Source: Myxococcaceae bacterium
Lineage (GTDB): Bacteria; Myxococcota; Myxococcia; Myxococcales; Myxococcaceae
Direction: 5' to 3'
NCBI GenBank assembly: GCA_019694575.1
Contig: JAIBBR010000038.1
Span: 1-38,851, forward strand
Length of the DNA: 38,851 nt
The notes under the pieces were generated by a model, which saw nothing but the letters and a program-made list of their open reading frames with translations, was not told the origin of the DNA and made no database searches. Numbering within the stretch: position 1 is the stretch's first letter; every line of letters begins with the position of its first letter. Position numbers and translations under genes: made by a program. Shown piece after piece: positions 24,625 through 33,757 of the stretch.

Positions 24625-24676
24625 CTTTCCGCCTTTTCGTCCCTAAGTTGCTTCCAACGCGCATTTGCCTCTAACA

Positions 24677-26680
24677 ATGCGTGCAGTGATTTTTGTGATG
24701 GCGGGCTCTTCTTCTCGCGCGTGGGCAGGCCTGCACTGGTCGGTGGCGGCCTTTGCGTGTGCTTGGCTGGGGTGTGGTGCATGCACCGCGTTGCCCACGC
24801 CCGCGCCTGACGCTGGCGGGCCGACGGTGGTGAATACCGACGCCGGTGTGCATGACGCGGGCGTGAAAATGCCGGTGCTCGATGCCGGCCTCGTCTTTCG
24901 CGACAACTTCGTGGCTGAAGAATGCCCGGGCGAATTTTACGGGCTGCCCGACATAGACGGAGGCGAAGCTCCGGGGGTGCCCGACGTCAACTTGGGCCTG
25001 TGCATCGTGCTTAACAAGCTCGACGTGAATGCGCAGCTCAACGGGGCTCCAGCGGTGGGCATGGTGAATTTGCAGTTCAGCTCGGGGTCGGCCGAAAGCG
25101 AAGCAGAGCGCCTGCCTGACGCATTCGGCCGCTTCGACGTGCGGGTCATGCGGCACCGCTACGACTCGCTCAAGTACCACCCGTCGGGCATTTTCCCCAA
25201 CCATGAGGGCCCTGAAGAATTCGGCGTCATCGATTTGACCAAGGCCGCGCAGCGCGACTTGGGCGTGCGCTCGTGGCCCATTCGTGGCGGCGTCTTTTTT
25301 TCGGGGTTGCCGTTCAAGAGCGTGACGTTTCCTCCCGACGTGACGTTGTCGGCGGTGGGCTTGCCGCCTGCGCAAACGGTTTCAACGGCGAGCAATGCCG
25401 GCGCGTACTCGGTCAGCCTGCTCGAAGGTGTGTTCAGTGTGTACTTGTCGTCTCCGCCAGACGCCTTGGCAGGCACGCAACTGCTCAATTACCCCATCAA
25501 CCTTTCGGTGGAGCTGAGCGCCCCGTTGACGTTAGACATCGACTTGCCGGCCAGCGAGCTCGAAGGTGAAATTCGGGTTGACGGGCAGCCCTTGCAAAAT
25601 CGCAAACCGGGCAGTGACTATTCGCTCGAGTTTTTCACCGCGGGCGCTTCAGACGTGACGGTACGCACCTACCACGAGGGTGGGCTGCCGGGCTTTCACG
25701 CGCTGGTGCCGAAGAACAAGTACGCGGTGAAGCTGCGGCTCGAGTCGGTGCCCGACTTGCACCTGCCTTCGCAGATTTACAACAAGCAGCTCTCGACAGA
25801 AATCGACCTGAACCAGAACGCCACCTTCAACGTGGAGCTCGGTACCTATGTGTGGGAAGGCGCGCTTTCAGTCGACGGCGTGTTGGTGACACCGCAGCCC
25901 GGCTACAACTGGACGCTGTACATGTACTCATTCGGCGATGCGAGCGAGCCGTGGTCGCTGTTGTATTTCGATGTGCCGATGGTGAGCGCCGGTTTCTCGC
26001 TGCGTGTTTTTCGGGGCAACTATTTCACCGCGTTGCGCGTCGATGACCATCTTGCCGACGGCTTGGTCGAAGGCTGGTACCAATTCGATAAATACTTGGT
26101 GATGGACCACAACCTCACGCGCGGCATCAACGTCGAGACGTCGCGGGTGTCGGGCAAGGTGCTGATTGACGGCAAACCACCGCCGCCGGGTGAATTGGCG
26201 GGTACGTTGACCTTTCGCGGTTCGACCACGGGTCAATACACTCGCAAGCTGCGTTGCGCCGAAGACGGCTCGTACTTCGCGCGTGTGCCCAAGGGGTTTT
26301 ACGACGTGTACTTCGCCATCGATTCGAGCACCTACCCTGAGTACGCGTCGGGCCAGCAGTTGGTGATGAGCGCGCTCGACTTGACGGGCAGTCAGGTCGC
26401 TGACGTCGACTACCGCACGCAGCTGGTGGCGGGCCCGCTGCGGGTCGACCGCGAAGTGGTGCAAGACACGCTGCCGGGCGCCGACGAAGTGGGGCTCAAG
26501 CTCGAGCGCGTGGGTGACCGCTCCGAATTTACCTGGGGTTTTTCGGGAGGCCTTCGCAATTACCGAATGCGCATTCCTCCAGGTGACTACGCGATGAGCT
26601 TTGTCATCGAGCGCGACGGTATTCCCGGGGTGGCCTGGGGCTACGGCCCGATGGGGCTTAAGTTGCTTGTGCGTCCTTAA
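24677..26680 (+). CDS. Modular lipoprotein of unknown function (667 aa)
   Basis: The ATG at 24677 gives a leader ending in WLGC (lipid Cys33; CGAC offers an alternative); a TTG 12 nt upstream is possible but needless. A short Asp/Ala/Gly-rich spacer (DAGVHDAGVK) follows, common in myxobacterial lipoproteins. The body repeats a beta-sandwich-like unit about four times, each with a turn such as GEIRVDGQPLQNR, GALSVDGVLVTP, GKVLIDGKPPPP or GPLRVDREVVQD, similar to carboxypeptidase-regulatory or PEGA-like folds. It is probably exposed on the cell envelope as an adhesion or binding protein. No Shine-Dalgarno is obvious, and the exact start is uncertain. Confidence 0.75.
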   Translation: MRAVIFVMAGSSSRAWAGLHWSVAAFACAWLGCGACTALPTPAPDAGGPTVVNTDAGVHDAGVKMPVLDAGLVFRDNFVAEECPGEFYGLPDIDGGEAPGVPDVNLGLCIVLNKLDVNAQLNGAPAVGMVNLQFSSGSAESEAERLPDAFGRFDVRVMRHRYDSLKYHPSGIFPNHEGPEEFGVIDLTKAAQRDLGVRSWPIRGGVFFSGLPFKSVTFPPDVTLSAVGLPPAQTVSTASNAGAYSVSLLEGVFSVYLSSPPDALAGTQLLNYPINLSVELSAPLTLDIDLPASELEGEIRVDGQPLQNRKPGSDYSLEFFTAGASDVTVRTYHEGGLPGFHALVPKNKYAVKLRLESVPDLHLPSQIYNKQLSTEIDLNQNATFNVELGTYVWEGALSVDGVLVTPQPGYNWTLYMYSFGDASEPWSLLYFDVPMVSAGFSLRVFRGNYFTALRVDDHLADGLVEGWYQFDKYLVMDHNLTRGINVETSRVSGKVLIDGKPPPPGELAGTLTFRGSTTGQYTRKLRCAEDGSYFARVPKGFYDVYFAIDSSTYPEYASGQQLVMSALDLTGSQVADVDYRTQLVAGPLRVDREVVQDTLPGADEVGLKLERVGDRSEFTWGFSGGLRNYRMRIPPGDYAMSFVIERDGIPGVAWGYGPMGLKLLVRP

Positions 26681-26822
26681 GAAAAATGGGCCTGACGCTG
26701 GGCAGTCACTTTAGCACGGGGAGCCAAGGTGTCGGCCACGGTGGGTCGCTAACTAAAATCGCCCTGGCATTGCAAGCGCGGCACCGCTCGTTCACCGACT
26801 TCGGTCTATACAGCTGCTGACG

Positions 26823-27545
26823 ATGATTCGCGTCGAGGGGTTGAGCAAACACTTTGGCTCGTTGCGCGCGGTCGACGGCGTCAGCTTTGCGGTGCAACCG
26901 GGTGAAGTCGTGGGTCTGCTCGGAGCCAACGGCGCGGGTAAAACCACCACCCTGCGGGTGCTCGCGGGGTTACTTGCTCCCACCGCCGGTTTTGCTGCTA
27001 TCGGTGGCCATGACGTGGTGAAAGCGCCGCTTCACGCTCGGCGTGCGCTGGGTTTTCTCACCGCGTCGACGGGCTTGTATGAGCGGCTCACACCGCGCGA
27101 AATGCTCACCACCTTCGGCCGGCTGGCGGGCATGGACAAAAAGAAATTGAGCGAGCGGGTCAAAAGCTTGGCCCACACGTTGGACTTGACTGACTTCATT
27201 GACCGCCGTTGCGGCACGCTGTCGCAAGGGCAGCGGCAACGTGTTTCTATCGCCCGCGCCATCGTGCACGAGCCTTCGGTGTATGTGCTCGACGAGCCGA
27301 CCGCGAACTTAGACCCGGTGGCCTCGTCGGTGATTTTGGAGCTGGTGACCCAAGCGGCGCGGCAAGGCAAAGCGGTGGTGTTTTCCACCCACCGCATGGA
27401 CGAAGCCGAATTTCTTTGCACCCGCATTCTCTTCATGCGGCAAGGGCAATTGGTGGCCGAAGGCAGCGCACAAGAGTTGCTTTTGAAGAGCGGCCAACGC
27501 TCGTTGACGGCGAGCTTTCTGCATTACGCGAAGGGCGGCACATGA
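26823..27545 (+). CDS. natA: ABC transporter ATP-binding protein, NatA-like (240 aa)
   Basis: All ABC landmarks are present: Walker A GANGAGKT (34-41), signature LSQGQRQRV, Walker B VYVLDEPTANLD and the switch His in STHRMDEAE. The overall sequence is of the NatA/CcmA type that pairs with ABC-2 permeases for export. Its stop overlaps the start of the permease gene by 4 nt (ATGA), so the two form one transporter. NatAB of Bacillus exports Na+, but the cargo here cannot be read from sequence. No Shine-Dalgarno is evident upstream; a TATAC sequence about 12 nt before the ATG could allow a near-leaderless mRNA, which is speculative. Confidence 0.85.
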   Translation: MIRVEGLSKHFGSLRAVDGVSFAVQPGEVVGLLGANGAGKTTTLRVLAGLLAPTAGFAAIGGHDVVKAPLHARRALGFLTASTGLYERLTPREMLTTFGRLAGMDKKKLSERVKSLAHTLDLTDFIDRRCGTLSQGQRQRVSIARAIVHEPSVYVLDEPTANLDPVASSVILELVTQAARQGKAVVFSTHRMDEAEFLCTRILFMRQGQLVAEGSAQELLLKSGQRSLTASFLHYAKGGT

Positions 27546-28771
27546 ACGACGCCTTCGGCATTTTGCTCAAGAAGGAGCTCACCGACGCACTGCGCGACAA
27601 AAAAACGTTGCTGGTGATGATTGTGGTGCCGATTTTGCTTTACCCGCTGTTGATGACGGTCATCGGTGTGGCGATGAGCCTGGGCAAAAGTCGCCTCGAG
27701 CGAGAGCCACTCGTGGTGGCGGTGACGAGCGACGACGCGCGCGCCTTGCTCGAAACTGAACCGGTGCCGCCGTTCACCACTTATGCGCGCCTTGACGGGG
27801 CGCAAGCCGTACAGCGTTTGCGTGAACGCAAAGTGGCAGCCGTGGTGGAGGCTCCCCAGGGTGCGGCGCAGGTAAGCACTCAGGGCGGGCAAGCCCTGGT
27901 AACGGTGCGCTACACCAAACGTTTCGATGCCTCTCTCGAAGGGCTGGAGCGCGTGCGCCGGGTACTGAAGACGCTCGAGGAAAAGGCGCTCAAGACGCGG
28001 TTGGCGAAGGCGGAGCTGCCGCGCGATTTTGCCGAGCCGCTCAAGACCGAAGCGCTCGACGTCGACTTTCAAGAAGACCTGGGGCCTTTCATCGCGTCGC
28101 GGCTGCTGCCACTTGTTTTGGTGCTCATGCTCTTCATGGGCTCGCTGTACCCAGCCATCGACGTCATTGCCGGCGAGCGCGAACGGGGCACTTTAGAGAC
28201 GCTGCTCGTCGCTCCGGTGAACCCTCAAACCGTGATGTTCGCCAAGTACTTCACCGTGGTGGTGGTGAGCAGCGCCGCGGCGTTGGCCAACATCGCGGTC
28301 ATGGGGCTGACTTTCGGCATTGGCTTTCGGCTTGACGCCAGCGTGAGCGCGAAGCTCACTTTCACCGCGGCACAAATGGGCGTGATGTTCGCTTGTCTCA
28401 TTCCCGCGGCGTTCGCGGTCAGTGCGGTGTCGATGGGCGTTGCGTCACTCGCCAAGAGCTTCAAAGAAGCGCAGAGCATGTTGACGCCAGTTTCCACCCT
28501 GGCTTCGCTGCCGGGCATCGTGGCGTTGATGCCGGGGGTAGAATTGAACACCACCACCGCCGCCATTCCTCTGGTCAACGTGGCGCTGCTCATCAAGGCC
28601 GTGGTGCTCAACACCGCGCGGCCACTCGATGTGGCGATTTGTATCGCCTCTGTCGCGGTGCTCGCGGTGCTGGCGATGCGCGTATTGAGCAAGGTTTTTG
28701 CCCATGAGTCATTGCGACTGACCGGGGCTTCGGGCTTCGGCGAGGCCTTGCGCACCTTGAGGCAACGCTGA
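27542..28771 (+). CDS. natB: ABC-2 type permease, NatB-like (409 aa)
   Basis: The ATG at 27542 overlaps the ATPase gene by 4 nt; a longer frame back to 27209 is shadow. An N-terminal helix (LLVMIVVPILLYPLLMTVIGVAMSL) is followed by a large extracytoplasmic domain of about 170 residues, then five or so membrane helices from PFIASRLLPLVLVLMLFMGS onward. A cytoplasmic loop GERERGTLETLLVAPV is the standard ABC-2 coupling motif, and the layout is that of NatB/YhaP permeases. It would move ions or small molecules outward together with the NatA-like ATPase. About 170 nt separate it from pspA, enough for an independent promoter. Confidence 0.85.
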   Translation: MNDAFGILLKKELTDALRDKKTLLVMIVVPILLYPLLMTVIGVAMSLGKSRLEREPLVVAVTSDDARALLETEPVPPFTTYARLDGAQAVQRLRERKVAAVVEAPQGAAQVSTQGGQALVTVRYTKRFDASLEGLERVRRVLKTLEEKALKTRLAKAELPRDFAEPLKTEALDVDFQEDLGPFIASRLLPLVLVLMLFMGSLYPAIDVIAGERERGTLETLLVAPVNPQTVMFAKYFTVVVVSSAAALANIAVMGLTFGIGFRLDASVSAKLTFTAAQMGVMFACLIPAAFAVSAVSMGVASLAKSFKEAQSMLTPVSTLASLPGIVALMPGVELNTTTAAIPLVNVALLIKAVVLNTARPLDVAICIASVAVLAVLAMRVLSKVFAHESLRLTGASGFGEALRTLRQR

Positions 28772-28940
28772 AATAAGCTGCCTATGGCAGGCGTACTGGG
28801 TGAGTAGAAGCAGTGTTTTCAAGAGGGCTTACAACTATTCGTTTTTCTTAGAATCGCGGCCCGTTCTGAAACAAACTGCAACACCTAAGGTGTCGAACTT
28901 TTAACGTTGTCAGCGCAGGTAGAAAGCGAGCAGGTCAAAC

Positions 28941-29675
28941 ATGTGGGAACGGTTCAGGCGGGCGATGCGCAGTTTCGCCGGGTTTTTCGTCAGCTCTATC
29001 GAAGACCCTGAGCTCATTTTGGAACAGAACATTCGCGACATGAATGACCAAGTTCCCAAGATGAACGAGTCGATTGCCATGGTTCGCGCCAACATGACGC
29101 TGCTCGAAAAAGAGAACGCCAAGTACAAGAGCGAGGTCAATGACTTGACCGCCAAAGTGAAGGCCGCGATTCAAGCCGGCCGCGATGACTTGGCCGCGCA
29201 GTTCGCAACGCGATTGCAAATGGAAAAAGGCGCCCTCGCCCGAAACGAAGGGCAGCTCACCACCGCCAAGCTCGCGTACGACAAAGCGCTGAACGTGAAA
29301 AAGGCGTTCATGCGTGAGAAAGACAAGAAGACCGCCGAAGCGATGAATGCCATTCGCGACGCCCGCCGCGCGAAATGGCAGGCCAAGGTGGCCGACGCGA
29401 TGGAATCGTTCGAAGTGGCGGGTATCGACGCGACCCACGACGAGATGATTCGCAAAGTAGAAGAGCAGACCGCTGTCAACGAAGCGCGTATGAACATGGC
29501 GCTCGAATCGGTAGACCACCAAGCGGTGCAAATTGAAGAAGAGGCTGAAAAAATTCAGGGCCTCGAATTGGTGAAGCAGTTCAAGATGGAAATGGGCATT
29601 TCGAGCCCCGCGCCGGTGGCAGACGTGGCTGGTGGCGGCGAGAAGACGTTGGGCAAGAAAGTCGAAGTGAAATAA
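28941..29675 (+). CDS. pspA: PspA/IM30 family membrane-stress protein (244 aa)
   Basis: The start MWERFRRAMRSFAGFF gives the short amphipathic helix that binds membranes, followed by EDPELILEQNIRDM, the hallmark of PspA/IM30/Vipp1. About 190 residues of heptad-rich charged helix follow, and a Gly/Val-rich tail that is disordered or short. PspA-type proteins form ESCRT-III-like assemblies that protect damaged inner membranes. AGCAGG precedes the ATG. No pspBC or pspF is seen in the window. Upstream, ACACCTAAGGTGT (28881-28893) is a 13-bp palindrome that could be an operator, and no sigma-54 promoter was recognised. The neighbouring NatAB-like exporter fits an envelope-stress context. Confidence 0.9.
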   Translation: MWERFRRAMRSFAGFFVSSIEDPELILEQNIRDMNDQVPKMNESIAMVRANMTLLEKENAKYKSEVNDLTAKVKAAIQAGRDDLAAQFATRLQMEKGALARNEGQLTTAKLAYDKALNVKKAFMREKDKKTAEAMNAIRDARRAKWQAKVADAMESFEVAGIDATHDEMIRKVEEQTAVNEARMNMALESVDHQAVQIEEEAEKIQGLELVKQFKMEMGISSPAPVADVAGGGEKTLGKKVEVK

Positions 29676-29688
29676 CACTTTGGCCGTC

Positions 29689-29748
29689 ATGGCTGACGCC
29701 GTCACCATCGTGGGAGCGGGCCCGGGCGGGCTTTGCCTTCGCACGTGA
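29689..29748 (+). pseudogene. Truncated flavoprotein start (GxGxxG remnant)
   Basis: The 19 codons after the ATG at 29689 read MADAVTIVGAGPGGL then CLRT and stop. This is the opening beta-alpha-beta FAD-binding motif of flavoprotein monooxygenases and similar oxidoreductases, cut off immediately after the dinucleotide loop. No continuation is seen before the M14 peptidase gene begins at 29823. It is best read as the 5' stub of a gene lost by deletion. Confidence 0.55.
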
Positions 29749-29822
29749 CAAGAGCCGCTGCAACACCCTTAAAGAGGGTTTAACGTCTACACCGGCCCTT
29801 CAGAGTGACGTAGTCTTTACGC

Positions 29823-30620
29823 ATGAGGTACGCCGAATACCTCGAGCGTTTGAAGCAGGCTGCACACGGCTTCGAAGTCACCGAGTACGCGGTGGTCGAA
29901 GAAAACGGGCAGCCTTACCCCCTGGTGCGTCTCACCCACCCGGGCAAAGGTCTGTGTCTCATCACCGCGGGCTTTCACGGAGAAGAACCGGCGGGCCCGT
30001 TGAGCGTGTTGAGCGGGTTGGGTGAAGTGCTCGCCCACGCGCAGGCCCAAAATGTGGGGCTGGTCATTTACCCTTGCGTGAACCCTTCTGGGTTCGAAGC
30101 GGGGCACCGCTACAACGAAAGTGGCGAGCACCCCAACAACGACTTCATTCGCTACGAAGTGACGCCGGGCCACGTGGTGGAAGAAGTCGAAGTGGGCCAG
30201 GCGATTCACCGCTGGTTTCTGTACGAGGGAGGCCCCAAAGAAACGCGCGCCTTGCGTGCCGATATCGCCGCGGGGCCCACGCCTGCGGCCGCGTTAGACC
30301 TGCACCAAGACGCGTGGATTGGAATGCCCTGCCACTATGCGTACTACTTTGGTGAACGCGCTCCTTACGTCAGACTGCTCGAACGGGGTGACAGCCTTGT
30401 GCAGGTAGGCAGGCATGTGACCGTGCATGATGAGCACGTGACCGATGCTGACGGGTTGCTCGTGCATCACGACGGCAGTATCACTGATTACTTTTTTCGC
30501 CGTGGCACCCCGTTCACCGCGGTGCTTGAAACGTCGACTGCCACGCCCCAAGAAAAAGCCATTGCCGTGAACGTGCTGTGGATGAAGGGGTTCATCGACT
30601 TCGCCGCCGCGGTCGGCTAA
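29823..30620 (+). CDS. M14-family zinc carboxypeptidase-like protein (265 aa)
   Basis: The zinc-binding HxxE is at 52-55 (FHGEEPAGP), with the third ligand H161 in ALDLHQD. The catalytic Glu is E236 in TAVLETSTATP, placed as in carboxypeptidase A. An NPSGFEAG segment and NNDF (105-108) fit the substrate-carboxylate-binding part of the family. There is no signal peptide, so it would act in the cytoplasm on a small peptide, amino-acid amide or acylated substrate; succinylglutamate desuccinylase/aspartoacylase-like enzymes share this fold. The substrate cannot be named. It stands alone between a gene remnant and the envelope operon. Confidence 0.8.
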   Translation: MRYAEYLERLKQAAHGFEVTEYAVVEENGQPYPLVRLTHPGKGLCLITAGFHGEEPAGPLSVLSGLGEVLAHAQAQNVGLVIYPCVNPSGFEAGHRYNESGEHPNNDFIRYEVTPGHVVEEVEVGQAIHRWFLYEGGPKETRALRADIAAGPTPAAALDLHQDAWIGMPCHYAYYFGERAPYVRLLERGDSLVQVGRHVTVHDEHVTDADGLLVHHDGSITDYFFRRGTPFTAVLETSTATPQEKAIAVNVLWMKGFIDFAAAVG

Positions 30621-30681
30621 TCGCGAAATACGCTTCACGTGCAGTTCGTTCCACCCCTGGTTAGTCGTTAAAACGAGAAAC

Positions 30682-31497
30682 GTGTCTCCCCAAGCTCCCA
30701 GTTATTTGAAGGCCGCACTGATGATGCCCGCGCATTGGTTCGCGCTGGCCGCGGGTGGGGTGGCGTCATGGAGCTTGGGCGAATGGACGCCGCTCTTCGC
30801 TTCGGCTGGGGCGAGCGCGCTGTACTTGGTGGTGCTTTCGGTGGTGCCGTCGTTTCGCCGCGCGGTGCGAGCCAACTTTCATGCGCATTCGTTCGCCGAC
30901 ATTGCGTCGCCTGAAGAGCTGCAGGTGTTGCTCGCCGACCTCGCGCCCTCGCAGCGGCAGCATTACCAGTCGCTGGCCGAGCTCAAGGGGCGCATTTTGA
31001 AAAACTATGAGCGGCTGCCTGGCGGCAAGGTGATGATGGCCTCGTCAGAGCACCGACTCGACGCGCTGCTCACGTCATTCGTGCGCCTGTTGACCACCTT
31101 GAACAGCTACCGCAAGTACTTGAATTCGGCAGACCACAAGACGGTCGAAGCTGAAGTGCAAGCGGTTGAAAAAGAGCTCAGCGCTGAAACCAGTGAGCGG
31201 CTGCGCGACGTGAAGAGCAAGCGGCTCGATATTTTGCGCAAACGCCATGAGCGGTTTGCCCAAGCCGCCGAGAGCCGTGAAGTGGTGAGCCACCAGCTCG
31301 CCACCATCGAAGACATGATGCGGCTGGCCCATGAGCAGTCGATTGCCATTCGCAGCCCCGAAGGGGTGGAACGTCAGCTCGAGTTGTTGACCGCCGGTGT
31401 CGAAGCGACTGAAGAGACCGTGCGCGAGATGGAAAAGTTTCTCGAGTTCGATGACGCCACATTGGGACCAAGGCCTGCGCCACAGAGGGTGAGATGA
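30682..31497 (+). CDS. Membrane-anchored coiled-coil protein (271 aa)
   Basis: The GTG at 30682 starts a protein with two hydrophobic segments (about 16-32 and 37-54) followed by a cytoplasmic, almost wholly helical, charged region with heptad-like patterns from about residue 80 on. I recognise no named family. Its stop overlaps the start of the DUF3352-like lipoprotein by 4 nt (ATGA), making it first of a four-gene operon with an ABC transporter, so it may regulate or brace that transporter. No strong ribosome-binding site is visible, and a slightly different start is possible. Confidence 0.75.
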   Translation: MSPQAPSYLKAALMMPAHWFALAAGGVASWSLGEWTPLFASAGASALYLVVLSVVPSFRRAVRANFHAHSFADIASPEELQVLLADLAPSQRQHYQSLAELKGRILKNYERLPGGKVMMASSEHRLDALLTSFVRLLTTLNSYRKYLNSADHKTVEAEVQAVEKELSAETSERLRDVKSKRLDILRKRHERFAQAAESREVVSHQLATIEDMMRLAHEQSIAIRSPEGVERQLELLTAGVEATEETVREMEKFLEFDDATLGPRPAPQRVR

Positions 31498-33101
31498 CGA
31501 AACGATGGGGTGCGCTGACCGCGGCGCTGACGCTAATGGTGTGGGCGGTGGCGTGTGACAAGTGTGCGCCCACCTCGAAGGTGACGGGTAAAGGCATTGC
31601 GCAGCGGTTGCCGAAGACCGTGCGTGCCGCGGTGATGGTGTCTGACCTCACTGCGCTCGGTGAGGGAGTGAAGGTTCTCGAGGGGCTGAAGGCGGCAGGC
31701 TTCGTGGCGCAACTGCGGGGCTTCAATGACGGCAAGGCGTGGGGCGATGCGCTGGTGGCTGAATTGGGCGTCGACATTCGTGACCCCAAGGCGGTTGAAG
31801 AAGCCGGCATCGACGCCCAGCGCGGTGTGGCGGCGGCGGTGCTGGCTGATCAATCGCCTGTCGCGGTGCTCGCGGTGAAAGACGAGCAGAAGCTGTACGC
31901 TTTTGTTCGCAAAGTGGCGATTACCCGGCTGCGTACCGAGAAGCACGAAGAGAAAAAACTCGAAGGAAACACACTGCACACGTTTGGTTTTCACGGTGGG
32001 CCAGCGCAGCTACAGCTGCTGTTTCACGACGGCTATGCGTACGTTGCCGCTGACGCCGAGAGCACGCGGGTGCTGGCGCTCTCGAAGCTGACGAAAGAAG
32101 AAGCACTCGACGGTGACGCGTCTTACACCGCGTCGATGAAGCGTTTGCCCCAAGGCCAGCAAGTAGTGGTGTACGTGCCCCAGCCGGCATTGTGGCGACA
32201 GATGACGCCGTTTTCGCACGCGGCAGTGGGCCTTTCTCTCACGGGCAAGGGGCTGGCGCTGGCGTCTGACGCGACTTGGCTGGGCGACGCGTCGCTGCTC
32301 GGGGTGTTGACGCGCAAGGCGTCGCCTAAGGCCACCGCTTCGATTCCCCGCGATGCATTCTTTGTCGCTTCGCTCGCAGGCGACGTGAATGGCCTGTCGT
32401 CGGTCAGCGAAGTGCTGTTTGGCCCGCGCTTCATGGCCGCGCTTGCCCAAGGTGGGTTGGACTTCAAGAAAGAGATTTTGGGCAACGCCGCTCCTGGCTT
32501 TTGGCTGGCGTTCTCGCTGGCGCCCAAGCCCAAGCTGGCTGACGGCATGCCCAGTCTCGATGTGCGGCAAACCAACCCGTTCAACTATGTGCACTTAAGT
32601 GGCGCGGCCCAGGCCAACGACGCGGCGGCGCTGCAAGCCACGCTCGAAAAAGTGGCGTCAATGGGGCCCCAGCTTGGCGCGCAAATTGTGAAGCGCGAGC
32701 GTGCGGGCAAGCCCTTTTACTTCACGACGTATGGCCAAGGCGAAGGTGTGCATTTCGCGGCGCGTGAGCAGCAGTTTTATTTTGGCTCTCCCGTGGCGCG
32801 CTTGGAAGCATTGCTCGACGGTTCCAAACCGGCGGGTGAATCACTCGATGCCGCGACGCAGAAACTTTTTGAAGAGCGCGGCGTAGCCATGGTGCTCGAC
32901 ATCAAAAAACTCACCACCCGCATTCGCGAGCTGCCCGACGACGCCTGGGGCATTGGCGGGTTTCGCATTCGCCAGGCCACTGAGCGCTGGTTGAATGCCA
33001 TTTCTGACTTGGGGGCCTTGCAGCTCACCTTCGACGGCAAAGACGGCGCGGTGCAGAGCCAAATGAGGCTCACCTTCGTACCCGCGGAGACGCCGAAGTG
33101 A
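31494..33101 (+). CDS. DUF3352-like lipoprotein (535 aa)
   Basis: The leader ends AVAC (lipid Cys21), with Asp at +2, which in E. coli would keep the lipoprotein in the inner membrane; that rule may not hold here. After a short linker, LPKTVRAAVMVSDLTALGEGV opens a repeated alpha/beta arrangement resembling DUF3352 periplasmic proteins, with further repeats such as VPAE-type strands near the end. Their role is unknown. It overlaps both neighbours by 4 nt (ATGA and GTGA), so it is tightly co-expressed with the ATPase and permease that follow and may be their periplasmic partner or substrate. Confidence 0.75.
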   Translation: MTKRWGALTAALTLMVWAVACDKCAPTSKVTGKGIAQRLPKTVRAAVMVSDLTALGEGVKVLEGLKAAGFVAQLRGFNDGKAWGDALVAELGVDIRDPKAVEEAGIDAQRGVAAAVLADQSPVAVLAVKDEQKLYAFVRKVAITRLRTEKHEEKKLEGNTLHTFGFHGGPAQLQLLFHDGYAYVAADAESTRVLALSKLTKEEALDGDASYTASMKRLPQGQQVVVYVPQPALWRQMTPFSHAAVGLSLTGKGLALASDATWLGDASLLGVLTRKASPKATASIPRDAFFVASLAGDVNGLSSVSEVLFGPRFMAALAQGGLDFKKEILGNAAPGFWLAFSLAPKPKLADGMPSLDVRQTNPFNYVHLSGAAQANDAAALQATLEKVASMGPQLGAQIVKRERAGKPFYFTTYGQGEGVHFAAREQQFYFGSPVARLEALLDGSKPAGESLDAATQKLFEERGVAMVLDIKKLTTRIRELPDDAWGIGGFRIRQATERWLNAISDLGALQLTFDGKDGAVQSQMRLTFVPAETPK

Positions 33102-33757
33102 TTGAAGCGCGCGGCGTATCGCGCAGCTATTCTGACGGCGAAGGCGGCGCGTTGCGCGTGCTCGACGCGGTAGACCTTTTGGTGCAAGCGGGAGAATTCG
33201 TGGCGGTGGTGGGCCGTTCAGGCAGCGGTAAGTCGACGTTGCTGCACGTGGTGGGGGGCCTCGACGCGCAGTACCAAGGCGAGGTGACGGTGGCCGGTCA
33301 ACGACTGACGGGAATGAACGATGCAGCGCTCTCTCGTTTTCGTAACCAGCAGGTGGCGTTCGTTTTTCAGTCGTTTCATCTGATGCCCACGTTGACCGTG
33401 GCCGACAATGTGGCGCTCCCGGCGTTCTTTAGCGCCGCGCCAGTGAACCGTACGCAAGGCACGTTGGCCGCGTTGCAGAGAGTGGGGCTGGCCGACAAGA
33501 AAGACCGCAAGCCTTCGCAGCTGTCGGGAGGAGAACGTCAACGGGTGGCGATTGCGCGCGCGCTTTTCACCGCGCCGAAAGTGCTGTTGTGCGACGAGCC
33601 AACGGGCAATTTAGATGCCGCCACCGGCGACGCGGTGATTGACGTGTTTCGTTCGCTCAACCGTGAAGGGTTGACGATTTTAGCGGTGACGCACGAAGAG
33701 CGCCTGCGCGACGCGGCGACCCGTGTGCTCACGCTCTCGAAGGGCAAGCTTTCATGA
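33098..33757 (+). CDS. ABC transporter ATP-binding protein, LolD/MacB type (219 aa)
   Basis: A GTG start at 33098 overlaps the lipoprotein stop. Walker A GRSGSGKST, Q-loop VFQSFHLMP, signature LSGGERQRVAIARAL, Walker B VLLCDEPTGNLD and switch His in AVTHEE are all present. The sequence matches the LolD/MacB/FtsE group that drives mechanotransmission transporters. These extract lipoproteins or export peptides and macrolides and do not move small solutes through a channel. The gene overlaps the FtsX-type permease by 4 nt. Specific assignment to LolD would need a LolC/LolE partner and is not made. Confidence 0.88.
   Translation: MIEARGVSRSYSDGEGGALRVLDAVDLLVQAGEFVAVVGRSGSGKSTLLHVVGGLDAQYQGEVTVAGQRLTGMNDAALSRFRNQQVAFVFQSFHLMPTLTVADNVALPAFFSAAPVNRTQGTLAALQRVGLADKKDRKPSQLSGGERQRVAIARALFTAPKVLLCDEPTGNLDAATGDAVIDVFRSLNREGLTILAVTHEERLRDAATRVLTLSKGKLS

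Noticed and set aside
27209-27541. N-terminal extension of the NatB-like frame
   Set aside because: It overlaps the ATPase gene in another frame; the ATG at 27542 gives the usual 4-nt overlap and a proper membrane start.
28881-28893. ACACCTAAGGTGT palindrome upstream of pspA as a firm operator
   Set aside because: It is short and single; mentioned with pspA but not listed as a separate site.
29765-29779. ACCCT/AGGGT hairpin after pspA as terminator
   Set aside because: The stem is only 5 bp and is followed by just three T, so it is not convincing.
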